Positions 7,927-14,545 of a stretch of 34,311 bases of DNA are shown piece after piece. The stretch's first letter is position 1. The number at the start of each line of letters is the position of its first letter. The position numbers were made by a program, and so were the translations under genes. Under the pieces are notes generated by a model. The model worked only from the letters and a program-made list of their open reading frames with translations, did no database searches and was not told the DNA's origin. This DNA comes from a virus, in the IMG/VR virus record IMGVR_UViG_3300025137_000135, positions 1-34,311 of that record. One strand, written 5' to 3'.

Positions 7927-8937
7927 ATGAAAACATTTTTAACATATCTTGATGAAAATTCTTTTGGGCCTGCATTAGATAAAATGTACCCTATGGGGGA
8001 TTTAAATGCAGCAGATGAAAAAGAAGTCAAAAAATCAGACCTAGATCAAATAGAAAAATATGCAGACAAAATATTTGCATCTCTAGGCATTGATGTCGAG
8101 TTCACAAGACATTTTTTAGATAGAGTTAATGACTCAAGAAATGTTAAACAAATCACTTCAGCAGAACTAACGAGGTTATTTAAACAGTCTTACAAAAAGT
8201 ATGGTAAGAAGATTGCAAAATTAGGGCCTGATGCTGAAGCAGTAATCAATGATATGAAAACTAATATCAACATGCCTTTTGTACTAAACCTAAAGCGTGG
8301 AGAATTGGAACTCGTTGCAAAGACAGTAATGAGAAAAAAGAACTTCCAGACATCTGGGCCAAAGTTAAGTTTTGAACAGTTTAAAGAAGAACCCAGAATA
8401 CCTAGAAAAAAAGGACAACCAGCAGGAAGTGATAAACATTCTGACTTATACACAGACGAAAACCCAAAAGGAACAATACAGGGATTGAAGTTTGCAACTG
8501 TTAAAGATGCAAAGAGTAGTGTAAGTAAAATAGATAACTCTAGTAAAACACATGCACATAAGGTGCAAGCTGCAGTTGCAATGGAACAAAGAGCAAAAGA
8601 AATGGGTAAGACCGCAGAGGCTGGTGTTTATCGTGCGTACATCGAAAAGATGAAAAAGAAAACCAAACAAATGCAGAAAGAAGATGTACATGGTTTTAAG
8701 TGTCCGGCTGGATATAAGTTTGATAGAAAACTAATGGTCTGTGTTCCAGTAAAATCTAAATTTAAACAAGTATATGCATATCCATATTTTGTTGGTAAAC
8801 GTAATGGTAACGGAGAAAATCAACAGACAGATCAATCACAAAATGGACAGAATGGTAATGGACAGAATGGTAATGGACAAAGTTCTGGAAATGGACAGAA
8901 TGGTAATGGACAAAGTTCTGGAAATGGAAATGGGTAA
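7927..8937 (+). CDS. Modular phage protein with capsid-targeting-like start and Asn/Gly repeat tail
   Basis: The 336-aa product starts MKTFLTYLDEN, a close match to T4-type capsid-targeting peptides with an L-x-E cleavage site. Residues about 50-140 (FTRHFLDRVNDSRNVKQITS and following) form a conserved domain found alone in many marine phages. Residues about 175-235 are a second module (LYTDENPKGTIQG, then HAHKVQAAVAMEQRAK). A Cys pair (CPAGYKFDRKLMVCV) follows. The last about 35 residues are a low-complexity Asn-Gly-Gln tail encoded by tandem DNA repeats. It is probably a head-internal or ejected protein; no catalytic residues are identified with confidence. Confidence 0.7.
   Translation: MKTFLTYLDENSFGPALDKMYPMGDLNAADEKEVKKSDLDQIEKYADKIFASLGIDVEFTRHFLDRVNDSRNVKQITSAELTRLFKQSYKKYGKKIAKLGPDAEAVINDMKTNINMPFVLNLKRGELELVAKTVMRKKNFQTSGPKLSFEQFKEEPRIPRKKGQPAGSDKHSDLYTDENPKGTIQGLKFATVKDAKSSVSKIDNSSKTHAHKVQAAVAMEQRAKEMGKTAEAGVYRAYIEKMKKKTKQMQKEDVHGFKCPAGYKFDRKLMVCVPVKSKFKQVYAYPYFVGKRNGNGENQQTDQSQNGQNGNGQNGNGQSSGNGQNGNGQSSGNGNG
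8842..8934 (+). repeat. Tandem repeat encoding the NGQ-rich tail
   Basis: The unit AATGGACAGAATGGT is repeated, and a larger unit of about 33 nt that adds AATGGACAAAGTTCTGG occurs twice with almost no change. The near identity at DNA level points to recent slippage or recombination. Confidence 0.75.
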
Positions 8938-8954
8938 AGCAAAAGGAGAATAAT

Positions 8955-9110
8955 ATGTTTGGTTGGATAAAAGATAGATGTTTTGAAAGAACTACATTAG
9001 ATGGTGTTGTGTTGATTGCAACTGGTGTTGTAATGATAATTTTACCAACCACACTTGCTGGTTACGCTGCGATCATTTATGGACTATATACAATTTGGAA
9101 GTCTGAATAA
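8955..9110 (+). CDS. Small two-segment membrane protein
   Basis: The 51-aa product starts MFGWIKDRCFERTTLDG and continues with hydrophobic residues to a short charged end (WKSE). One long or two short membrane segments are predicted (about residues 17-31 and 34-47). It has a good ribosome site (AAAAGGAG), and its stop overlaps the next start (TAATG). I have seen similar short proteins in marine T4-type phages near lysis genes. A role in membrane disruption is possible but unproven. Confidence 0.7.
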   Translation: MFGWIKDRCFERTTLDGVVLIATGVVMIILPTTLAGYAAIIYGLYTIWKSE

Positions 9111-9235
9111 TGGATTGGATTACAGCAGACCTAGTAGAAGCAATTAATAATACATCATGGGTTGATGGTATTGGAACAATTATTATTCTACTTGGTGCAT
9201 ATGCTGGATATAGATGGATTAAGAAAAACTTATGA
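9110..9235 (+). CDS. Small single-TM protein
   Basis: The 41-aa product (MDWITADLVEAINNTSWVDG, then a hydrophobic helix GTIIILLGAYAGY and a basic end WIKKNL) is a typical one-pass mini-membrane protein. It is coupled to both neighbours by overlapping stop/start codons (TAATG and ATGA), which supports it as a real gene. It lies directly before the spanin pair, so a holin or antiholin-like role is a reasonable guess only. Confidence 0.65.
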   Translation: MDWITADLVEAINNTSWVDGIGTIIILLGAYAGYRWIKKNL

Positions 9236-9669
9236 TAAAATTATATGCAATAATTATTTTAGTTGGAATCATCGGTGCAGCTGGTTTGAGTGCTAAGTAT
9301 TACTATGACACAACACAATCAACTATAGCAACATTGCGTGAAAACAATGCAAAATTAGAAGTTGCTGTACAAATTAGTGAAGCAAGTGTTAAGACCCTTG
9401 AAGAAAGTGCATTTATGAATGAAAAACTAAATTCTAAATTACAAAAAGATTTACAACAAGCAGAAAAATATGGAGATGAACTCCGATCTACACTACAAAA
9501 ACATAATCTGACCCACTTAGCAAATAAAAAGCCAGGGCTGATTGAAAAGAGGATGCAAAATGCGACAAATAAGTTATGGGTTGATCTTACTGCTCTCACT
9601 GACAATACTGTCGGGGTGCAGCATGATGAGCAGGTATCTGCCGGAATCGAAAGTAGTAACAGTAACTAA
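9232..9669 (+). CDS. Inner-membrane spanin (Rz-like)
   Basis: The 145-aa product has an N-terminal membrane anchor (about residues 4-20). A periplasmic helix of about 90 residues follows, with many Glu, Lys and Leu in a coiled-coil pattern (TIATLRENNAKLEVAVQISE and following). This is the layout of Rz-type i-spanins, which span the periplasm and fuse inner and outer membranes at lysis together with an o-spanin. A lipoprotein gene begins inside its 3' part in another frame, the classical Rz/Rz1 arrangement. Sequence identity to known spanins is not claimed; the architecture is the evidence. Confidence 0.75.
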   Translation: MIKLYAIIILVGIIGAAGLSAKYYYDTTQSTIATLRENNAKLEVAVQISEASVKTLEESAFMNEKLNSKLQKDLQQAEKYGDELRSTLQKHNLTHLANKKPGLIEKRMQNATNKLWVDLTALTDNTVGVQHDEQVSAGIESSNSN

Positions 9670-9949
9670 TACTGTTAAAACAACTGTTCCAATTGCAACA
9701 CACCCAAAGAAAGTACAACTTAATGATGTAAAAATTTATGTAGTTTCAAAGTTAAACTATGATAAATTTATATTAGATTTTGAAAAAAAGAATGGTGCTG
9801 ATGCATATATTGCTTTGTCTGTAAAAGACTATGAGAATTTAAGTTTAAATTTTTCAGAATTAAGGCGTTATATAGAACAACAAAAACAAATCATTGTTTA
9901 CTATGAGGGTGCTGTAGCACCAACCGCAATAGAGGAAAAGGACAAATGA
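9560..9949 (+). CDS. Outer-membrane spanin lipoprotein (Rz1-like)
   Basis: The ATG is chosen over an in-frame TTG at 9542 because AAGAGG lies at the right distance and a clean signal peptide results. MRQISYGLILLLSLTILSGC has a lipobox ending at Cys20. The first 110 nt overlap the i-spanin gene in another frame. The mature part of about 110 residues is longer than a typical Rz1 and continues well past the overlap, with predicted strand-helix content. It would sit in the outer membrane facing the periplasm and pair with the i-spanin. Confidence 0.75.
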   Translation: MRQISYGLILLLSLTILSGCSMMSRYLPESKVVTVTNTVKTTVPIATHPKKVQLNDVKIYVVSKLNYDKFILDFEKKNGADAYIALSVKDYENLSLNFSELRRYIEQQKQIIVYYEGAVAPTAIEEKDK

Positions 9950-10545
9950 CACAGATTGAATTTACAGACTTTATTTTAGATCAAGCAATTACATGGTGGC
10001 AGTTTACACTTGTTGGTATTTTAATCATTATTGGTAGAATTATTAATTTATTTGATGGAAAAGAAACAGGTAAAAGAATAGGATTTGAATATAAAGAAAT
10101 GCCATACATGACACCTATTGCTATTGCAACAAAGGGTAAAGGGTTTTGGGGTGCAATATGGATGTGGATTACAGGAAGTCGTAATTGGATAATTGCAAAG
10201 GACTTTGTATTTAAGATTAATGGAGTTCAATATGTAATACCTAAAGGCTTTCAATTTGATGGTGCATCTATTCCTAAGTTCTTACATACATGGTTATCTC
10301 CAACAGGAGTTCTATTGATGGGTGGATTAGTTCACGACTATGCATATAAATATGAATCATTAAAGAAAAAATCAAAAGGTGCTAGCGATAAGCTTACACA
10401 AAAAGAATCTGATGTAATCTTCAGAGATATAAACATAGAAAACAATGGATTTAAGTTTATGAACTATCTCGCATATTGGGCATTAAGACTAGGTGGATTC
10501 GTTGCATGGAACGGCCATCGTAAATTAAACGCTAAAATTAAGTAA
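9946..10545 (+). CDS. DUF1353-type phage protein with N-terminal TM
   Basis: The 199-aa product has a membrane segment at about residues 18-34. It is followed by a soluble domain with the hallmarks of the DUF1353 family: YVIPKGFQFDGASIPKF and a downstream LVHDYAYKY motif. DUF1353 proteins are common in phages, often near lysis or tail genes, and have no settled biochemistry. The conserved His-Asp and Asp residues could form a hydrolase or metal site. Its ATGA coupling to the o-spanin gene suggests a lysis-related role, which is an inference from position. Confidence 0.75.
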   Translation: MTQIEFTDFILDQAITWWQFTLVGILIIIGRIINLFDGKETGKRIGFEYKEMPYMTPIAIATKGKGFWGAIWMWITGSRNWIIAKDFVFKINGVQYVIPKGFQFDGASIPKFLHTWLSPTGVLLMGGLVHDYAYKYESLKKKSKGASDKLTQKESDVIFRDINIENNGFKFMNYLAYWALRLGGFVAWNGHRKLNAKIK

Positions 10546-10556
10546 TTATCACAAAT

Positions 10557-10595
10557 AACTACATAATAGAAACAAATAGTCTTTATTATGTAGTT
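10557..10595 (+). terminator. Perfect 12-bp inverted repeat between late operons
   Basis: AACTACATAATA (10557-10568) pairs perfectly with 10584-10595 around a 15-nt loop. It is followed by a pyrimidine-rich stretch (TCCCCCTCTCTCT) instead of a pure T-run. It lies between the DUF1353 gene and the late promoter at 10638, so it probably ends the lysis transcript or protects its 3' end. Confidence 0.6.
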
Positions 10596-10637
10596 TCCCC
10601 CTCTCTCTATCTCACAGACACTACACTCATAAATCTT

Positions 10638-10645
10638 TATAAATA
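10638..10645 (+). promoter_or_regulatory. T4-type late promoter (TATAAATA)
   Basis: A perfect TATAAATA lies 19 nt before the ATG of the gene at 10664. No other convincing promoter is seen between here and about 17126, so this element may drive the holin-like genes and the whole curli/cyclase block late in infection. Confidence 0.7.
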
Positions 10646-10663
10646 GTAATAAAGGTTTAAGTT

Positions 10664-10957
10664 ATGGATATATTTACTTTAGTTTCTGAGGTGGGAGTTC
10701 CAATTGCTGTTGCAGTAGTTATGGGATTTTTTATATTTACAGTATTAAAACAAATACTTGAAGGTATAATTGACCAAATAAAAACTCTAACACATTTCTG
10801 TAAAATGTTAGAAGATCGTGCAAGAGTAGGATGTAATGAGTTAATAAAAATAGACTTATTAGTTAGTTCTGCTTTAGGAGTAACACCCGATATTAATCGT
10901 ATCGCTCGTGCTGAAAACTTCAAAGAAGATGGTAAGCTTGATGTGAGGAGAGATTAA
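10664..10957 (+). CDS. Single-TM protein, holin-like, copy 1
   Basis: The 97-aa product has an N-terminal membrane helix (EVGVPIAVAVVMGFFIFTVL, about residues 9-28). A soluble helical tail with two Cys and a charged end follows. The pattern G-x-P, then A-x-x-MG-x-FI, is shared with the next protein, so the two may be ancient duplicates. The size and topology resemble small single-TM phage holin-like proteins of the BhlA/UviB kind, but no identity to a proven holin is claimed. It is coupled to the next gene by TAATG. Confidence 0.6.
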   Translation: MDIFTLVSEVGVPIAVAVVMGFFIFTVLKQILEGIIDQIKTLTHFCKMLEDRARVGCNELIKIDLLVSSALGVTPDINRIARAENFKEDGKLDVRRD

Positions 10958-11268
10958 TGGAACTTGTTGATAATGGTCTTGATATAGGAACACTTATTGC
11001 TGAGTTTGGGTTTCCAGTTATCATGGCTATCGGTATGGGATATTTTATATATTACATATGGGCATTTATCAGTGATAATATTCAACCAGAGTTAGATGCA
11101 ATGCACATGGCTCTGATAAAATGTATAGATCAAAATCGTATGTTAGATAATGATATGATACGATTACAACAAAAAGTGAATGTTGTTTTAGAGTATAGAG
11201 AAAAAGATAAAATGCAAGACGAAATTAAAGAAAAAATGGAAGTAGAAAAACTACGCAAAAATAAGTGA
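10957..11268 (+). CDS. Single-TM protein with coiled-coil tail, holin-like, copy 2
   Basis: The 103-aa product has a membrane helix at about residues 16-38 (FGFPVIMAIGMGYFIYYIWA). A helical tail ends in a highly charged Lys/Glu segment. Its membrane segment resembles that of the upstream gene product. Two such proteins in tandem after the spanins suggest a holin pair or holin plus regulator. This is an inference from topology and position. Confidence 0.6.
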   Translation: MELVDNGLDIGTLIAEFGFPVIMAIGMGYFIYYIWAFISDNIQPELDAMHMALIKCIDQNRMLDNDMIRLQQKVNVVLEYREKDKMQDEIKEKMEVEKLRKNK

Positions 11269-11280
11269 AAGGAGATAAAA

Positions 11281-11418
11281 ATGATAGATGTAATTTGTAG
11301 TAAATGTGGTTGTCCTTCACATTGTAAAGATGTCTGTACTAAATGTATAGATGGCGACTTATCAAAAAGGCCCGGCACAATTATTTGTGAAAAGTGCCAT
11401 TGCGAAAAATGTAATTGA
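11281..11418 (+). CDS. Cys-rich mini-protein (10 Cys in 45 residues)
   Basis: A clear ribosome site (AAAGGAG) precedes this 45-codon gene. The product, MIDVICSKCGCPSHCKDVCT and so on, has five CxxC or CxC-type clusters, spaced like a double zinc-binding or disulfide-knotted protein. There is no signal peptide, so zinc binding in the cytoplasm is more likely than disulfides. I do not recognise the family. It lies between the holin-like genes and the curli block. Confidence 0.6.
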   Translation: MIDVICSKCGCPSHCKDVCTKCIDGDLSKRPGTIICEKCHCEKCN

Positions 11419-11434
11419 AGGAAAATAAAAAAAA

Positions 11435-11614
11435 ATGAAATTATTTGATAAAATAAAAAAGATGTTTTCACTATATGGTGAACCACCATATGTTAAAAAA
11501 GAAAAAAAGAAAGTAACTAAAGAATGTTGTTGGTCTAAATTAGCTGAGTCATTTACAAAAGATGAATTAGTAAAAGACCACCCTAATTTTATTCAGCCAG
11601 AGAGAAAAAAATAA
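11435..11614 (+). CDS. Small basic protein
   Basis: The 59-aa product (MKLFDKIKKMFSLYGEPPYV onward) is Lys-rich with an amphipathic N-terminal helix, a CCW motif and a C-terminal ELVKDHPNFIQ segment. It fits exactly between the Cys-rich gene and csgF: its stop TAA is immediately followed by the csgF ATG. A weak AAGGA site precedes the start. No known family is recognised. Confidence 0.5.
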   Translation: MKLFDKIKKMFSLYGEPPYVKKEKKKVTKECCWSKLAESFTKDELVKDHPNFIQPERKK

Positions 11615-12079
11615 ATGAACTCTTTTATAAAGTTTTTAATTGTAGTCAATATAATCTTGTTATTTATGTCAATTTCAAAGATTGGTATGGCTGGTGATTT
11701 AACGCACCAATGGGTATCTCCTTCTTTTAGTGGAGTGGGTTATAGTTCTCATGTTCTTACAGTTGAAAACCAAGAACATTCTCGTAAGAAAGCAATTAAA
11801 GAAAAAGAAGAAGCTGCGGTTAGAGAAGCAGAAAGAGATTTAGCAAATACTAATCAGGCAAAATTTATAAAGAATGTAGAATCAAGAATTTATGCTCAAC
11901 TGTCGAAACAACTTGTGGATAGTATGTTTGGAGAAAATTCAAATCAAAATGGAACAGTCACATTTGAGGGTACTACAATCAGTTATGTCAAAGATACAGA
12001 CAATGTAGCATTAACAATATTGGATGCAAATGGAAGTCAAACAGTTATTACAGTTCCTATTGGTGATTTCACTTTTTAG
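11615..12079 (+). CDS. csgF: CsgF-like curli assembly factor
   Basis: The 154-aa product has a signal peptide (residues 1-26, cleavage after GMA). The mature start, GDLTHQWVSPSFSG, corresponds to the E. coli CsgF N-terminus (GTMTFQFRNPNFGG), the part that docks inside the CsgG pore. The C-terminal part (VTFEGTTISYVKDTDNVALT and so on) matches the CsgF beta domain. Between them, residues about 53-85 are a charged helix (KKAIKEKEEAAVREAERD) not present in E. coli CsgF. CsgF is exported and couples CsgG secretion to fibre nucleation. csgG starts inside its 3' end, so the two are translationally linked. Confidence 0.85.
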   Translation: MNSFIKFLIVVNIILLFMSISKIGMAGDLTHQWVSPSFSGVGYSSHVLTVENQEHSRKKAIKEKEEAAVREAERDLANTNQAKFIKNVESRIYAQLSKQLVDSMFGENSNQNGTVTFEGTTISYVKDTDNVALTILDANGSQTVITVPIGDFTF

Positions 12080-12806
12080 TTTAGGTGGTTGTACAACATA
12101 CGAAGTATTTGAACAACCTACAACTGCACCAATGATGAACAAGTTACAAAATTATCGACCCCCCGAAAGGAAGGTTGAGATTGCTGTTTACAAATTTAAT
12201 GACCAAACAGGACAAAGAAAACCAAGTGATAGCCTTGCATCATTAAGTACAGCAGTCACACAGGGAGCTGCCTCATTATTAGTTCAAGCACTTAAAGGTG
12301 CGGGCAATGGTAAATGGTTTACTGTTGTTGAAAGAATGGATTTGGATTATCTTTTAAAAGAAAGACAAATTATTAGAAACACAAGAACAACTTATGATGG
12401 AGAAAAGGCAGAACAAGTTAAACCTTTATTGTTTGCTGGTGTTCTCATAAGTGGTGGTATCATCGGTTACGACACCAACATAGAAACAGGTGGTGTTGGT
12501 TCGAGATATTTGGGTATAGGTATTCGTGACCAATATCGTAGAGATATAGTATCGGTTTCATTACGATTAATATCTGTACAAACTGGTGAAGTATTACTTG
12601 CGGTAAGTTCGCAAAAAACTATATTAAGTACTAAAGTTGGTATGAATGTGTTCAAGTTTTTAGATATGGGTACTGAGTTGATTGAAATTGAAGCTGGAAC
12701 AACTGAAAATGAATCAACAACTTATGCGATTCGTAAAGCAATAGAACATGGAGTAAACCAAGTAATTGAAAGGGGAATAGAAAATGGATTGTGGAAACTA
12801 AAATAG
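12024..12806 (+). CDS. csgG: CsgG-like curli secretion pore lipoprotein
   Basis: The 260-aa product has a lipoprotein signal ending SLFSLGGC (Cys23). It then follows CsgG closely: IAVYKFNDQTGQRKPSD, STAVTQGAASLLVQAL, WFTVVERMDLDYLLKERQII, then GGIIGYDTNIETGGVGSRYL and a C-terminal IERGIENGLWKL. CsgG forms a nonameric 36-strand outer-membrane barrel that exports curlin subunits. The constriction segment of E. coli (YPASNF, with Tyr51, Asn55 and Phe56) is replaced here by SDSLASL, one residue longer and without aromatics. The start overlaps csgF by 56 nt; a second Met two codons on would also work. Confidence 0.92.
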   Translation: MQMEVKQLLQFLLVISLFSLGGCTTYEVFEQPTTAPMMNKLQNYRPPERKVEIAVYKFNDQTGQRKPSDSLASLSTAVTQGAASLLVQALKGAGNGKWFTVVERMDLDYLLKERQIIRNTRTTYDGEKAEQVKPLLFAGVLISGGIIGYDTNIETGGVGSRYLGIGIRDQYRRDIVSVSLRLISVQTGEVLLAVSSQKTILSTKVGMNVFKFLDMGTELIEIEAGTTENESTTYAIRKAIEHGVNQVIERGIENGLWKLK

Positions 12807-12816
12807 GAGAAAGAAA

Positions 12817-13500
12817 ATGAAAATTAGCATACTTACAGTTCTCGCTTATTTTGTTATGATGAGTGTGAGTTATGCGAGTGATGTTTACATCACACAGTCT
12901 GGTGCAAACCTTACTGCTAATGTTAATCAAGATGGCCAAACGAACAAATTTGGTGACTCAACAACAGCAGTTACTTTGACAGGAGATGCCCAGACTTTAG
13001 ATATTGACCAAGTTGGTAGCAACAATACTATTGCTGCATCTGTTGTGGGTGATACACAAGAAGTTACTCTTAACCAAACAGGAAATAGTAACACATCTAC
13101 TCTTTCAGTTGGATCAAGTTCGGCATCTGATAATAACAGTATCATTCAAACAATTACTGGAAGTTCAAACACAACTACTGTTAATGTGGGTAATTCTGCA
13201 TCGGTTGATGATGCAAATATTGATTTGGTTGCAACAGGAGATAGTAATACTGTTACTATTAATGAAAATAGTACTGCATCAATGATAGGTGATGACAAAA
13301 AAGTAACAAGTGTCACTCTAATTGGTAGTAGCAACACAGTAACTTCGACACACACTGGTGCTGCCGATCAAGACACAACCCTACATCATACAGGTGCATC
13401 TAGTACATTTAGTATCACACAAGGTGGTGCTCATGATGGCACTGTTAATATGACAACTGTGGGGTCTGGCCATAATGTTACAGTTACTATGGACGATTAG
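12817..13500 (+). CDS. Curlin-repeat amyloid subunit (CsgA/CsgB-like)
   Basis: The 227-aa product has a signal peptide (1-20, ending SYA) and then a Ser/Thr/Asn/Gln/Gly-rich region. Its repeats follow the curlin pattern of alternating strand residues, Q-x-G and N: VYITQSGANLTANVNQDGQ, LDIDQVGSNNTIAAS, VTLNQTGNSNTSTLS. Later repeats are more degenerate (GSSNTTTVN, GDSNTVTIN, GSSNTVTST). It lacks Cys and charged patches. Such proteins are secreted through CsgG and stack as beta-solenoid amyloid. A good ribosome site (AGGAGAAAG) suggests strong expression. It could be the main fibre subunit or a nucleator. Confidence 0.85.
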   Translation: MKISILTVLAYFVMMSVSYASDVYITQSGANLTANVNQDGQTNKFGDSTTAVTLTGDAQTLDIDQVGSNNTIAASVVGDTQEVTLNQTGNSNTSTLSVGSSSASDNNSIIQTITGSSNTTTVNVGNSASVDDANIDLVATGDSNTVTINENSTASMIGDDKKVTSVTLIGSSNTVTSTHTGAADQDTTLHHTGASSTFSITQGGAHDGTVNMTTVGSGHNVTVTMDD

Positions 13501-14545
13501 CTTTGTCTTTTTGTTTTCTGTCAACATGGTGTTGGCAGAAACTATTGGTAATGTAGTAAAACAAAAAGGAAATGCTTCGATAGAAAGGGCAAAAAATAAA
13601 CTTGTTTTAAAAGAAAACTCTGCTATTGAATACAAAGATAATGTCCGTACAGGTAATGGTGATGTTGGAATAAAATTTGTTGACAATACAAATGTAGCAA
13701 TAAGTCCACACAGTTCATTAGTAATAGATGATTTTGTATATGACCCAAATTCTAAAACAGGGTCTAAACTTGTAATGAATGTCGCATTAGGAACAGTTAG
13801 ATATGCAAGTGGTAACATTGCAAAACTAAATGCACAGAATGTTGATATTCGCACTCCAACAGCACGAATAGGTGTTCTTGGAACTGCTTTCAGTATGACT
13901 GTTGATGAGGTTGGAAAATCTCTTGTCATTCTACTTCCCAATGCAGATGGAACAGTTGGTAAGATATCAGTAGAAAGTGATGCAGGACAGGTTTTTCTCA
14001 CCCAAGCATTTGAATCCACATTAGTTATAAATGGTGAATCCACTCCATCAAAGCCAGTTATACTTGATTTAACCCTAGACCAAATTAACAACTTATTAAT
14101 TATTAAACCACCCAAAGAAAAACTTTTAAAAATAATTAAAAGTTCTAAAATTACAATAAATTTATTAGACATAGATTTTTTAGAATTTAGAGAATTAGAC
14201 AAAAATAAATTAGACGAAGATGAATTGGTTTTTACTGAACTAGATATCAATCCTTTAGATGTTGATTTACTAATGAATGTACTAGACCAATTAATCGCAC
14301 TAACCGCTCAAAGTGAAATGGTAGATGGTAGAACAAGCGGCTTCAACAAAGCAACTCAAGTCAATACGATTCGTGATGGTTCTCGACTTGAAATAATTCG
14401 TGCAGTTGGAAGTAGTAATATTCACTTAAAATTAAATGCAGATTGGGGATACAGAATTAATTTAACACAACAGGGTATCCCAGTACCAGAGATAACATCA
14501 GATGACGAAACTGACAACACTATTATTATCTATCAGTCTGAGTAG
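13475..14545 (+). CDS. FecR-domain periplasmic protein with leucine pentads
   Basis: The 356-aa product has a signal peptide (1-21, ending VLA). A FecR-type domain spans about residues 45-150, with NVRTGNGDVGIKFVDNTNVA, LVMNVALGTVRYASG and TPTARIGVLGTAFSM. Residues 231-266 carry Leu every fifth position (eight in a row), like a pentapeptide-repeat solenoid. The C-terminal part (GSSNIHLKL, INLTQQG) looks curlin-like. FecR-domain proteins are known to sit beside CHASE2 cyclases in bacteria, where they are thought to be periplasmic sensors or partners. The gene starts 26 nt inside the curlin gene, with no clear ribosome site of its own. Confidence 0.82.
   Translation: MLQLLWTISFVFLFSVNMVLAETIGNVVKQKGNASIERAKNKLVLKENSAIEYKDNVRTGNGDVGIKFVDNTNVAISPHSSLVIDDFVYDPNSKTGSKLVMNVALGTVRYASGNIAKLNAQNVDIRTPTARIGVLGTAFSMTVDEVGKSLVILLPNADGTVGKISVESDAGQVFLTQAFESTLVINGESTPSKPVILDLTLDQINNLLIIKPPKEKLLKIIKSSKITINLLDIDFLEFRELDKNKLDEDELVFTELDINPLDVDLLMNVLDQLIALTAQSEMVDGRTSGFNKATQVNTIRDGSRLEIIRAVGSSNIHLKLNADWGYRINLTQQGIPVPEITSDDETDNTIIIYQSE

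Noticed and set aside
8842-8934. Repeats as a CRISPR array
   Set aside because: Units are contiguous, in frame and code for an Asn-Gly-Gln tail; there are no spacers.
12000-12100. A possible frameshift joining csgF and csgG into one gene
   Set aside because: Each has its own complete signal peptide and family-typical ends, so an out-of-frame overlap of two genes explains the region better.
13381-14250. A 289-codon open frame on the minus strand across the fecR gene
   Set aside because: It is antisense to a gene with clear signal peptide and FecR domain, has no ribosome site, and its Ser/Leu/Ile-rich sequence is what the complement of AT-rich coding DNA gives.
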